Shown here in pieces: positions 9,572-18,425 of a DNA stretch of 64,000 nucleotides. The notes below the pieces were generated by a model, which worked only from the letters and a program-made list of their open reading frames with translations, did no database searches and had not been told where the DNA came from. The DNA lies in contig NZ_LT615227.1 of NCBI RefSeq assembly GCF_900096755.1, positions 1,538,538-1,602,537 of the forward strand, in the 5' to 3' direction. Position 1 is the stretch's first letter; the number at the start of each line of letters is the position of its first letter. The stretch is from Polynucleobacter necessarius (lineage in GTDB: Bacteria > Pseudomonadota > Gammaproteobacteria > Burkholderiales > Burkholderiaceae). A program made the translations under genes and the position numbers.

Positions 9572-11677
9572 ATGAAGTGTAAATACGTAACGAAGCAGCA
9601 ACTACTTTTTCTAGTTGCCTCCAATCTTTTTGGCTCCTATGTTGTTGCGCAAGATCTAAATCCTAGTCTTGAGATAACCGCTACCGGTAGCCAAGAAGCC
9701 GCTCAAAGTATTTTGACGCCAACAAAAATTCTTCAGGGTGATGAGTTATTGAATAAACTCGGCAGCACCCTTGGCGCCACCTTAGCCAATGAGTTGGGGG
9801 TGTCAGCAACCGGCTATGGCGCAGGGTCATCACGACCTGTTATTCGCGGCCTTGAGGGATCGCGCGTTCAAATTCTGCAGAATGGTCTTTCAGTAGGTGA
9901 TGTCTCGAATATTTCCCAAGATCATGCTGTCGGAAACAATATGCAAAACACGCACCAGGTTGAAATCTTGCGTGGTGCAGCTGCCTTACTCTATGGGTCA
10001 GGCTCGAGCGGGGCGGCTTAGTTAACGTAGTAAATGATCGAATTCTGACAAATCTGCCTGATAGAGATAGAGCTACCGGAGCAATTAACACCAGCTACGA
10101 GACCGTAAACAATGGCCGGGCTGGATCTGTAGAGCTTGATGGTTCTGTTGGCTCAGTAGCCGTGCACGTCGATACCGCAATTAACAATGCAAATAACTAC
10201 TCTATTCCCGGAAGTTCAACGCAGACACAGGGTGAGCCTATTGGTGGTTGGACAGTTCCACCGAGTGGAAACGGCGGAAACAATTACACCGGAAAATTAC
10301 CCAATAGCTATAGCAATCAAAACAATGTAGGGTTTGGCGTTTCCTACATTGGTAATTTTGAATACACAGGCCTCTCTGTCGAGCGATTAAATAATAACTA
10401 TGGCATCCCAACACCAGAGGGTGGATCGATCAACCAATCGCAAAATCGCTACGACCTGCAACATCAAACTCGAGATCCGTTTTCCGGCTTTTCATCCTTC
10501 AAATTCAGTGCTGCAAATACGAATTACACCCATACCGAATTTGCAAACACCGGAGAGGCGGCATCCCTTTGGAGGAATTTGGCAAATGAGGCGCGATTTG
10601 AGCTAACGCACAATCCGCTATTGGGCTGGAAAGGTACCTTTGGCGCCCAGGCCACTGCGGCATCGCTTAACGCCACGGAAGTCGGTAGTGGTAGCTATTC
10701 AATTTTGCCTCCTACGAAAACCAATTCCAATGCTCTCTTTTGGATTGAGGAAGGCAAATGGGATGCATTGCAAGGCAGCCTTGGATTGAGATACAACAAT
10801 GTTGGACAAAATCCCAATAGCAGTACCACCCTTCAGCCTCAAGAAACCTCTGCAGGATCATCTACCCCAGCAATTACATTGCAAAATCGCAACTTCAATC
10901 TGATCTCTTATTCTGCAGGCGGCCTGTGGAATTTCTTCAGGGATCATGGTTTGGGAGTTGCTTATACGGTGACGCAACGAGCTCCCAGTGCTCAAAAACT
11001 TTATTCCTATGGCGCGCATGAATCTACGGCCACATTTGATATTGGTAACCCAAATTTAAATAAAGAAATATCCAATAATCTAGAGTTCAACCATCAAAAG
11101 ACATTGGGGGTTTTTCGCAGCAAGGCAAGTGTCTATGCAAACCGATTTAACAACTACATCTATGGTTATTACACGGGCAATGCAATTAATAATGGCGGCC
11201 AGGAAGGCGATGGATTTAGCGTGGTGACCGCTCAACAGGCGGCGGCAACTATTAAGGGTATAGAAGGCGAAATTACTTATAACTGGCGAGAGCAAGGTTT
11301 AGGTGGCAGACTATTTGGTGATGCTTCTCAGGGTAGCTTTAATGCAGGTGGTAACTTACCGCTACAGCCGGCACCTAGACTCGGCGCTGAGGTTGCTCAT
11401 CAGAAAAATGGCTGGCTCACCAATGCAAGCTACATCTATAGTTACCAACAGAATCGCTTGGCAAGCTGGGAGCAAGGCCCTGCTCCTAGTTATAACCTTT
11501 TAAATGCAGGAATTTCTTATACAGAGCGGGTTCAGCAAGTGAACTGGACAGTCATATCTAAATATGAAGAATTTGTTAAATGAGCAGATTCGATATGCAA
11601 CTACGCCGATGGCTGTAAGACTCTATGCCCCACAGCCAGGCCGAAGTTTTATGATTGGATTAAGAGGTGCTTTTTAA
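9572..11677 (+). pseudogene. TonB-dependent outer membrane receptor (ZnuD-like), twice frameshifted
   Basis: TonB-dependent beta-barrel receptor. The plug domain (RPVIRGLEGSRVQILQNGLS; VGDVSNISQDHAV; QVEILRGAAALLYGSGSSG) most resembles ZnuD-type zinc/heme receptors. The frame stops at 10019-10021, yet the next frame continues the plug (LVNVVNDRILTNLPDRDR) and barrel. A second break near 11560-11580, consistent with a 7-base insertion after TCTAA, ends the barrel at 11583. The true last strand (NEQIRYATTPMAVRLYAPQP ... GLRGAF, with terminal Phe) lies in another frame to a TAA at 11675-11677. The terminal aromatic residue needed for outer membrane insertion is therefore lost. An AGAAGG ribosome site precedes the ATG. 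Confidence 0.9.
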
Positions 11678-11696
11678 AAAAAACGTAGTGGGCAGA

Positions 11697-13040
11697 TTAA
11701 GCCGTGGGCACCAGATCTGCAATGCTTTTAGCAGCACTCATTGCAAGATCACCATCTTTTGTCTCCACCATCACACGTAGCAATGGCTCAGTCCCTGAGG
11801 CGCGAATTAACACCCTGCCGATATCTTTGAGCTTATTCTCAACCAAAGAAATTTGTTTTTTTAGCGCTTCATCAGACTTCCAGTCGTAGCCAGGCTTAAA
11901 CCTTACATTAAGAAGCACCTGCGGAAATATGCTGACTGCATCCAAGAGTTGCGCAAGGCTCTTCTTGGATTGACTCATAACGGTTAACACCTGCAGCGCT
12001 GCGATGGTGCCGTCACCTGTGGAATGGCGATCTAAGCAAAGTAAATGACCAGAGCCTTCTCCGCCGACATGCCAGTCATTCTTTTTGAGAAGCTCTAATA
12101 CATAGCGATCGCCAACATTGGCACGCTCAAATCCAATGCCGAGCTCTTTGATGGCATATTCAACGGCCAGATTGGTCATTAATGTGCCAACTACACCACC
12201 AACCTTGTCGCCACGGTCAACACGATCTTTTGCCAACACATAAAGCAACTCATCGCCATTAAACAATCTGCCGGATGCATCAACCATCTGCAAGCGATCA
12301 GCATCCCCATCCAAAGCTATTCCTATGTCTGCTTTTACTTCCCGAACTTTAGCAATTAAAGCCGCAGGTGCGGTAGCACCACAGCCATCATTAATATTAC
12401 GGCCGTCAGGATGAACGCCAATTGAAATGACTTCAGCACCTAGCTCATGAAACACATGAGGGGCTGTATGGTAAGCGGCACCGTTAGCGCAATCAACTAC
12501 GATCTTCAATCCCTTTAGATTGAGATGACCAGGAACAGTAGATTTACAAAACTCAATATATCTACCTGCTGCATCATCTAAGCGAAATGCTTTACCTAAA
12601 TCTTTAGAGCTTACGCAGCCGATTGGGTTTTCTAGTTCTTTTTCAATGGCGAACTCAAAATCATCTGAAAATTTATCCCCTTCTGCAGAGAAAAATTTAA
12701 TACCGTTATCTTGATAAGGATTGTGAGAGGCAGAAATTACTAACCCCGCAGACAAGCGCAAGGCTCTCGTGAGATAAGCAACGCCTGGTGTTGGTATAGG
12801 ACCGCAGAGCATTACATCCACCTCTGCAGCTGCAAAGCCCGCCTCCAATGCTGCCTCTAACAAGTATCCTGAAACGCGGGTATCTTTGCCGATCAGAACC
12901 TTGCATCGTTCGCCTGGCTTTGCATTGCGTGTTAATACCTTGCCGGCCGCATAACCCAAGCGAGTCATAAATTCTGGAACGATAGGAAATTGTCCCACCT
13001 CTCCTCGGATTCCGTCGGTGCCAAAGTATTGTTTTTTCAT
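11697..13040 (-). CDS. glmM: Phosphoglucosamine mutase
   Basis: Cytoplasmic enzyme converting glucosamine-6-phosphate to glucosamine-1-phosphate for UDP-GlcNAc, hence peptidoglycan and LPS. Seen: N-terminal YFGTDGIRG, phosphoserine loop [17 protein letters not shown] about residues 101-117, metal loop DGDADRL, sugar-binding GEGSGH, and a C-terminal phosphate-binding [13 protein letters not shown] place the start at the ATG at 13040 (447 residues, the usual size), because the upstream extension lacks homology and would overlap folP. The gene order ftsH-folP-glmM is conserved in proteobacteria. Intact despite the broken gene before it. Confidence 0.95.
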   Translation of the reverse strand: MKKQYFGTDGIRGEVGQFPIVPEFMTRLGYAAGKVLTRNAKPGERCKVLIGKDTRVSGYLLEAALEAGFAAAEVDVMLCGPIPTPGVAYLTRALRLSAGLVISASHNPYQDNGIKFFSAEGDKFSDDFEFAIEKELENPIGCVSSKDLGKAFRLDDAAGRYIEFCKSTVPGHLNLKGLKIVVDCANGAAYHTAPHVFHELGAEVISIGVHPDGRNINDGCGATAPAALIAKVREVKADIGIALDGDADRLQMVDASGRLFNGDELLYVLAKDRVDRGDKVGGVVGTLMTNLAVEYAIKELGIGFERANVGDRYVLELLKKNDWHVGGEGSGHLLCLDRHSTGDGTIAALQVLTVMSQSKKSLAQLLDAVSIFPQVLLNVRFKPGYDWKSDEALKKQISLVENKLKDIGRVLIRASGTEPLLRVMVETKDGDLAMSAAKSIADLVPTA

Positions 13041-13057
13041 AGGATTAATTATAAAAC

Positions 13058-13913
13058 TTAGACCGACATATCTACTTGAATGGCTTCCCATAGCTTTAGA
13101 GCGTCAACTGTCTCGGCTACGTCGTGAACCCGCACAATAGTGGCTCCACGGTCTGACGCCATAATGGCTGCAGCAACGCTAGGGGCAACACGATCATTTG
13201 TTTCCTTGCCGGTTACTTTTCCAATCATGGATTTGCGCGAGATACCAGCCAACACAGGAAGCCCCAAGGATGAAAATTCAGCAAAATTAGTCAACATATT
13301 GAGGTTGTGCTCCAAGCTCTTACCAAAACCAAAACCAAAGCCTGGATCTATAGCAATGCGATCATTTGTAATGCCAGAAGAAATCAAGAGATCAGCCCGA
13401 TCCTTTAGAAACCGCTTTACTTCAGCAATCACATTGATGTATTCAGGATTAAATTGCATCGTGAGAGGATCGCGTTGCATATGCATCAATACAATGCCGC
13501 AACTTTGACTTTCCAGTACAGCGTCTACAGCACCGGTTTGTCTAAGCGCCCAAATGTCATTGACGCAATCAATGCCCGCCTTTAGGGCTTGGCGCATTGT
13601 TTCGGCTTTATAGGTATCAATAGAAAGCGGCACACCGCAGTCTTTTAAGGCTTCAATCACTGGCAACACCCGATCAAGCTCTTCTTGTAGATTCCCCACC
13701 AATATCAATGAGATCAACACCATTAGCAATCATTAACTCTGCATGATGTATGGCATCTTTTACAGTTCGATGTTGACCACCATCAGAAAATGAATCAGGC
13801 GTGGCGTTGAGTATGCCCATAACTACAGGGCGCCTTCGTTTAGCAAAGTCAAAAAGAAAACGCCCACAACGCCATGTTGTGGGCATATCTTTGATACCTG
13901 ACTTAAGCATCAA
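13058..13913 (-). pseudogene. folP: Dihydropteroate synthase, broken by a deletion
   Basis: DHPS condenses 6-hydroxymethyl-dihydropterin pyrophosphate with p-aminobenzoate for folate. Seen: VVMGILNATPDSFSDGG near residue 30, then IDIGGESTR, where the frame hits a stop near 13675. The remainder (LQEELDRVLPVIEAL ... IDTYKAE ... DPGFGFGFGK ... AGISRKSMIG ... RVHDVAET) is in another frame. The PGA residues expected after GGESTR, part of the substrate loop, are missing. The junction reads GAATCTACAAGAAGAGC, as if a segment between two CTACAAGA copies was lost. A GGTTTT unit also appears expanded in the DPGFGFGK motif. Ribosomal re-framing cannot restore the missing loop, so the locus should be dead. 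Confidence 0.9.
13322..13339. repeat. (ACCAAA)3 hexanucleotide repeat inside folP
   Basis: Three perfect copies encode Gly-Phe dipeptides (GFGFGFGK), where the common DHPS motif is DPGFGFGK. An in-frame gain of one unit is the simplest reading. Confidence 0.6.
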
Positions 13914-13935
13914 TTACCAAGCTTGGCGATAAAAC

Positions 13936-15816
13936 TTAGGCAGTCGCAGGCGCACTACCAGCAGCCGGACCAGGTGCTCCGCCAGCAGAATTGCCAAACT
14001 GAGTAGCCGGTGGCGGCAGAGGTGCGCGAGGTGGTCGACCTTCCATGATGTCATTAATCTGCTCAGCATCGATGGTCTCCCATTCCAACAAAGCGGCAAC
14101 CATTGCTTCAACTTTGTCGCGATTTTGCTCCAAGATAGAGCGCGCCAATGCGTATTGACTATCAATTAAGGTACGAATTTCAGCATCAACCTTCTGTTGA
14201 GTTAATTCAGAAACGGTTTTGGTGCTGTTGCGACCGAAGATACTTTCAGACTCGGTATCAACGTAGACCATCGTACCTAAACTATCACTCATGCCATAAC
14301 GCGTCACCATATCACGCGCCATTTTTGTAGCACGCTCAAAATCATTTGAAGCACCAGTACTCATGCTGTTGAGAAAAACTTCTTCAGCTGCACGACCGCC
14401 AAACAAAATAGCCAACTCTTCTAGCATGCGATCTTTATAAAGATTGACGCGGTCAAACTCTGGCAATTGCCATGTCACACCTAAAGCCATACCACGCGGC
14501 ATGATGGTAACTTTATGAACAGGATCGGCTTTAGGAAGTACCTTTGCCACAACCGCATGCCCAGACTCGTGATAAGCAGTATTACGACGCTCTTCTTCGC
14601 GCATAACGGCAGACTTGCGCTCAGGGCCCATATAAATCTTGTCTTTTGCATCCTCAAAGTCTTTCATGTCAACTGAGCGCTTGTTGCGACGTGCAGCAAA
14701 CAATGCAGCTTCGTTTACTAAATTTGCTAAGTCAGCACCAGAGAATCCAGGCGTGCCACGAGCCAAAACGGCGGCATTGACATCAGGATCAATAGGAACT
14801 TTGCGCATATGCACTTGCAAAATCTGCTCACGTCCGCGGATATCGGGCAAACCTACGTGTACTTGACGATCAAATCGTCCAGGGCGTAATAAGGCTTTAT
14901 CCAAAACATCAGAGCGATTTGTGGCTGCAACAACGATTACGCCGCTATTGCTTTCGAAGCCGTCCATCTCAACAAGCATTTGATTAAGTGTTTGCTCGCG
15001 CTCATCATTGCCACCACCCATTCCTGCGCCACGATGACGACCAACAGCATCAATCTCATCAATAAAGATGATGCAAGGAGAATTCTTCTTGGCGTTTTCA
15101 AACATATCACGTACACGTGATGCGCCAACACCAACAAACATTTCGACGAAATCTGATCCCGAAATTGAGAAAAATGGTACCTTCGCTTCGCCTGCAATGG
15201 CACGCGCCAACAGGGTCTTACCTGTACCCGGAGGGCCAACAAGCAATACACCGTGCGGAATACGGCCGCCCAGTTTTTGAAACTTCTGAGGGTCTTTAAG
15301 GAAATCAACTAACTCGAAAACCTCTTCCTTTGCCTCGTCACATCCAGCGACGTCAGCAAAAGTTACGGTGTTGCTATTTTCATCAATCAAACGCGCTTTG
15401 GATTTACCAAAGGAGAATGCTCCACCTTTGCCGCCACCTTGCATTTGGCGCATCATAAAAAACCAGAAGCCAATAATTAATAAAGTTGGGCCGAGATAGT
15501 ACAAAGCTGATACCAACATATTTGGCTCATCATCTGCTTTGCCGGTTACTTGGACGCCATACTTCATGAGATCACCAACCATCCAAATATCGCCCGGAGA
15601 AATAATGGAATATTTATTGCCATCAGCCGGAGTCACTTGCAAAGTGTGGCCTTGCACATCAACGCGCTTTACTTTTCCCGCTTTCGCGTCATCCATGAAT
15701 TGGGAATACGTGACCTGATTTTGGTCCTTGGGCTTATCAAACTGTTTAAAGACAGTAAAAAGCACCAAGCCCACAATGAGCCATACACCGATTTTTTGGA
15801 ACATATTGCTGTTCAA
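13936..15816 (-). CDS. ftsH: ATP-dependent zinc metalloprotease FtsH
   Basis: Membrane-anchored AAA protease that degrades unassembled membrane proteins and regulatory proteins. Seen: N-terminal helix ([15 protein letters not shown], residues 9-23), periplasmic domain, second helix near residue 110, Walker A GPPGTGKT about 194-201, Walker [12 protein letters not shown], second-region-of-homology arginines ([11 protein letters not shown]), and zinc site HESGH near residue 417. 626 residues is normal. The start is TTG at 15816, supported by AGGA six bases upstream and by homologous N-termini (MNxNMF). The next ATG, four codons on, would be too far from that site. Lies between rlmE and folP. Confidence 0.95.
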   Translation of the reverse strand: MNSNMFQKIGVWLIVGLVLFTVFKQFDKPKDQNQVTYSQFMDDAKAGKVKRVDVQGHTLQVTPADGNKYSIISPGDIWMVGDLMKYGVQVTGKADDEPNMLVSALYYLGPTLLIIGFWFFMMRQMQGGGKGGAFSFGKSKARLIDENSNTVTFADVAGCDEAKEEVFELVDFLKDPQKFQKLGGRIPHGVLLVGPPGTGKTLLARAIAGEAKVPFFSISGSDFVEMFVGVGASRVRDMFENAKKNSPCIIFIDEIDAVGRHRGAGMGGGNDEREQTLNQMLVEMDGFESNSGVIVVAATNRSDVLDKALLRPGRFDRQVHVGLPDIRGREQILQVHMRKVPIDPDVNAAVLARGTPGFSGADLANLVNEAALFAARRNKRSVDMKDFEDAKDKIYMGPERKSAVMREEERRNTAYHESGHAVVAKVLPKADPVHKVTIMPRGMALGVTWQLPEFDRVNLYKDRMLEELAILFGGRAAEEVFLNSMSTGASNDFERATKMARDMVTRYGMSDSLGTMVYVDTESESIFGRNSTKTVSELTQQKVDAEIRTLIDSQYALARSILEQNRDKVEAMVAALLEWETIDAEQINDIMEGRPPRAPLPPPATQFGNSAGGAPGPAAGSAPATA

Positions 15817-15920
15817 AATGAGTCCTTTTCTGGATTAACCCAGGAGTTAAAGCGAATCGCTACCTATGTATTTGATTCTACTACCGCCCTTTTTCAAGGG
15901 CTAATGGGATAGTTATTTAA

Positions 15921-15943
15921 TAAAACCCTATAAATTAAGGGTT
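15921..15943 (-). terminator. Possible terminator after rlmE
   Basis: On the minus strand AACCCT and AGGGTT (6 bp) flank an 8-base loop, followed by the T-rich TTATTAAAT. The stem is short, so it may be weak. It would separate rlmE from ftsH. Confidence 0.45.
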
Positions 15944-15961
15944 ATTGAGGCGGTAGAGAGC

Positions 15962-16636
15962 TTATTTTGGCGGCTTTAGATTTCTGCCTAATAAGAATAT
16001 CTCTGATGAACGGGCCCTGGAGGCCTTCGGCTTTCTGGAAGCAACCGTCTTAAAGACCTTCTTGAAGGACTCAACAATTTGACTATAGCCACTGCCATTG
16101 AAGCACTTAATCAGCAATGCGCCCTCTGGTTTGAGATGTGCCACAGCAAAATTAAGGGCGATTTCTGCCAAAAAGGCCATTCTGGCTGCATCTGCCACAC
16201 CCACTCCAGAAAGATTTGGAGCCATATCAGATAGCACCAAATCTACTTTACCTTCTGCTTCCTTGGGCAATAGCGCCTCAAGAGCGGCAAGACCTTCATC
16301 TTCTCTAAAGTCTCCCTGGATAAAGCTTACGTCTGCAATATCTTCCATTGGCAGAATATCAATAGCAATAATCTGACCATCAGGCTTACCAGATTCAATC
16401 TTTGGGTTGCTTTTACCAAGCTCAGTTAAACGATTGCGGGCATATTGAGACCAGCTTCCTGGAGCGCTCCCCAAGTCCACAATGGCCATACCCGCTTTAA
16501 TGAGGTGATCCTCCTCGTCGATTTCGCTGAGCTTGTAAACAGCTCGCGCGCGATAGCCCTCTTTCTGAGCCATCTTTACGTACGGATCAGTTAAATGATC
16601 CTGCAACCAACTTTTATTAAATTTATTCTTTGCCAC
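15962..16636 (-). CDS. rlmE: 23S rRNA (uridine-2552-2'-O)-methyltransferase
   Basis: RlmE/FtsJ methylates U2552 in the A-loop of 23S rRNA and helps late 50S assembly. Seen: [12 protein letters not shown] near residue 30, SAM-binding [24 protein letters not shown], catalytic DMAPN region ([11 protein letters not shown]) and [17 protein letters not shown] with the catalytic Lys. 224 residues, typical. The start is GTG at 16636 ([10 protein letters not shown]); no nearer ATG fits. Directly upstream of ftsH, as in most proteobacteria, and divergent from yhbY. Confidence 0.93.
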   Translation of the reverse strand: MAKNKFNKSWLQDHLTDPYVKMAQKEGYRARAVYKLSEIDEEDHLIKAGMAIVDLGSAPGSWSQYARNRLTELGKSNPKIESGKPDGQIIAIDILPMEDIADVSFIQGDFREDEGLAALEALLPKEAEGKVDLVLSDMAPNLSGVGVADAARMAFLAEIALNFAVAHLKPEGALLIKCFNGSGYSQIVESFKKVFKTVASRKPKASRARSSEIFLLGRNLKPPK

Positions 16637-16764
16637 AACTCACCCACACTTTCGAGTTCCATTTTCCTGGTTTCCGCCCTCTAAAGCAAAAGGAATTGAG
16701 AAAAATACCCGCAAATTCGACTGAATAGGCTGATTTTGGCAACGAATGCTCTATCATCGAGCCC

Positions 16765-17391
16765 ATGACTGCACTCATTCTTACCCCCGCACAACGTAAA
16801 TCCCTTAAAGCCGATGCTCATGACTTAAGTCCTGTAGTGATGGTTGGCGGAGATGGTTTAACACCTGCCGTAATCAAAGAAGCTAAATTGGCTATTAATC
16901 ATCATGGGTTAATTAAGATTCGCGTTTTTGGTGATGATCGTGAGGCTCGCGTCGCTATCTATGAAGAGCTCTGCGACAAACTAGATGCCGCTCCTGTTCA
17001 GCACATTGGTAAGTTGCTTGTTCTCTGGAAGCCAAAAGATGTGATCGATGAGGCCTTTAGCAATCTTGGTCGCTCCAGCAAACAAACTAAAAAATCTTTG
17101 CAAGCTCCGCGCACAAAAAGACAGCCTAATCGTACTGTGACAAAAACAGGTGTTCGCACCAGCACCTCAGAAAGATCTGATCGACGCTCTGCATCTAATG
17201 CTTCACCATTTGCGCGAGCCGCAGCAGTTAAATCCGCAACGCCTAAGAAACGTGTTTTGCGTTCAGAGGCTGCGGAGTCAAAAATCGGCTGGTCATCCCC
17301 TGGTTATAGAAAGGCGGTAGCTGCTCCCGCTCCAATTAAGAAACGTAAAGTCAGAATGAGCAGCACCAAGAAGAAATCTTTGGGCTCTTAA
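16765..17391 (+). CDS. yhbY: YhbY/CRM-domain RNA-binding protein with basic C-terminal extension
   Basis: The CRM domain occupies residues 1 to about 100 (LTPAQRKSLKADAHDLSPVV; VGGDGLTPAVIKEAKLAINH; LIKIRVFGD; HIGKLLVLWKP). YhbY binds pre-50S ribosomal particles. The second half, about 100 residues, is low-complexity, Lys/Arg/Ser-rich and probably disordered. E. coli YhbY is only about 97 residues, so this is an extended version as seen in beta-proteobacteria. The extension probably adds RNA affinity (inference). Divergent from rlmE, a frequent pairing, with 128 bases between starts. Confidence 0.88.
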   Translation: MTALILTPAQRKSLKADAHDLSPVVMVGGDGLTPAVIKEAKLAINHHGLIKIRVFGDDREARVAIYEELCDKLDAAPVQHIGKLLVLWKPKDVIDEAFSNLGRSSKQTKKSLQAPRTKRQPNRTVTKTGVRTSTSERSDRRSASNASPFARAAAVKSATPKKRVLRSEAAESKIGWSSPGYRKAVAAPAPIKKRKVRMSSTKKKSLGS

Positions 17392-17406
17392 GCGTAACGC
17401 TGAATG

Positions 17407-17433
17407 AAAAAGCGCCGCTAGTCGGCGTTTTTT
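17407..17433. terminator. Bidirectional rho-independent terminator
   Basis: CGCCG (17413-17417) and CGGCG (17423-17427) form the core. Flanking A and T runs (AAAAAG / GTTTTTT) extend the stem and give a U-tract in both directions. It serves convergent yhbY and the DUF4149 gene. The stop codon of the latter (CTA at 17418-17420 on the plus strand) lies in the loop. Confidence 0.82.
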
Positions 17434-17891
17434 GTTGCCCGCCAAACGAGAAAAAGGCCAAGTATGGCTTGAATCATAAATAAGCTGCTTGAGGCGCTAT
17501 GAAGGCGACTAAATAAAGTTGCATTCGTTGATTCACGCACTGACAGGCCCAAGTAAAGAGCTTGATCCCGTAGAGAGTTCATCCAGGGAATGATGACAAA
17601 AGCAGCGCCAATAGCGCATATCAGCATGCCAAGTAAAATCCATCGTGTGATGCGGTAGGAGTTTAAATTTTCTCTGACGAGATAGTTCGCCATCACCATC
17701 AAAATGACGCTCATTACAACGCCTGAGTAGGCGGTAAGCTCAAAAAGTTTTGCGGCAACCATTCCGGCAATCTGCCTGTCACCTAGAGATGAGAACAGTA
17801 CAGGTACGACTAGAAATCCTATTGTGATGAAGCTTCCGACCCAGAGTCCTGATAGAAGGCTAAATAATCTCTGGGTTTGTCCAGTACGCAT
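17418..17891 (-). CDS. DUF4149 family inner membrane protein
   Basis: A 157-residue protein with four predicted helices (about residues 8-32, 47-67, 80-103 and 130-150). It carries the N-terminal FSLLSGLWVGSFITIGFLVVPVLF pattern typical of DUF4149 (TMEM205-like) proteins, whose function is unknown. Its ATG overlaps the greA TAA by one base (TAATG), so translation is probably coupled. The last codons are part of the bidirectional terminator. Confidence 0.85.
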   Translation of the reverse strand: MRTGQTQRLFSLLSGLWVGSFITIGFLVVPVLFSSLGDRQIAGMVAAKLFELTAYSGVVMSVILMVMANYLVRENLNSYRITRWILLGMLICAIGAAFVIIPWMNSLRDQALYLGLSVRESTNATLFSRLHSASSSLFMIQAILGLFLVWRATKNAD

Positions 17892-18367
17892 TAGACGTAA
17901 CGTACCGCCAAGATTTCTACTTCGCGATTACCGCCTGGAGCCTGAACAGCCACTACATCACCCTCTTCTTTGCTAATTAATGCGCGGGCAATTGGGGAGC
18001 TAATCGAGATCTTATTCAAGGCGATATCTGCCTCATCATCACCAACGATTTGATAAGTAAGCTTTGTACCGTCTTCAAGGTCTTCCAAGTCAACAGTAGC
18101 ACCAAACACCACTCGTCCAGTCACATCAAGCGATGCAGGATCAATAATTTGGGCTGCAGAGAGCTTGCCTTCCAACTCCTGAATGCGCCCTTCAATGAAT
18201 CCCTGCTTTTCTTTAGCGGCGTCATACTCGGCATTCTCGGAGAGATCGCCTTGAGCGCGGGCCTCAGAAATAGCATTAATGACTGAAGGACGCTCTACCT
18301 GCTTGAGGCGATGCAGCTCCTCTTTGAGGAGTTCTGCACCACGCTTGGTAATTGGAATTATGCTCAT
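17891..18367 (-). CDS. greA: Transcription elongation factor GreA
   Basis: GreA enters the RNA polymerase secondary channel and stimulates cleavage of backtracked RNA. Seen: N-terminal coiled coil with the acidic tip ([22 protein letters not shown], which holds the conserved D and E), then the C-terminal FKBP-like domain ([21 protein letters not shown]). I chose the ATG at 18367, giving 158 residues (the usual length) and an AGGTGA site five bases upstream. An in-frame GTG three codons earlier overlaps that site. Follows carB by 58 bases on the same strand. Confidence 0.94.
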   Translation of the reverse strand: MSIIPITKRGAELLKEELHRLKQVERPSVINAISEARAQGDLSENAEYDAAKEKQGFIEGRIQELEGKLSAAQIIDPASLDVTGRVVFGATVDLEDLEDGTKLTYQIVGDDEADIALNKISISSPIARALISKEEGDVVAVQAPGGNREVEILAVRYV

Positions 18368-18425
18368 GCTACTCACCTAACTTAAATTCTTGCGCAAAAT
18401 TACGCATCTAAAAATGAATTTTAGA

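Noticed and set aside
10008..10025. Programmed ribosomal frameshifting in the TonB receptor
   Set aside because: No slippery heptamer or downstream pseudoknot is evident, and the gene has a second unrelated break.
13058..13729. folP restarted at an internal methionine
   Set aside because: It would lack the N-terminal pterin-binding strands and the GGESTRPGA loop, so a functional synthase is implausible.
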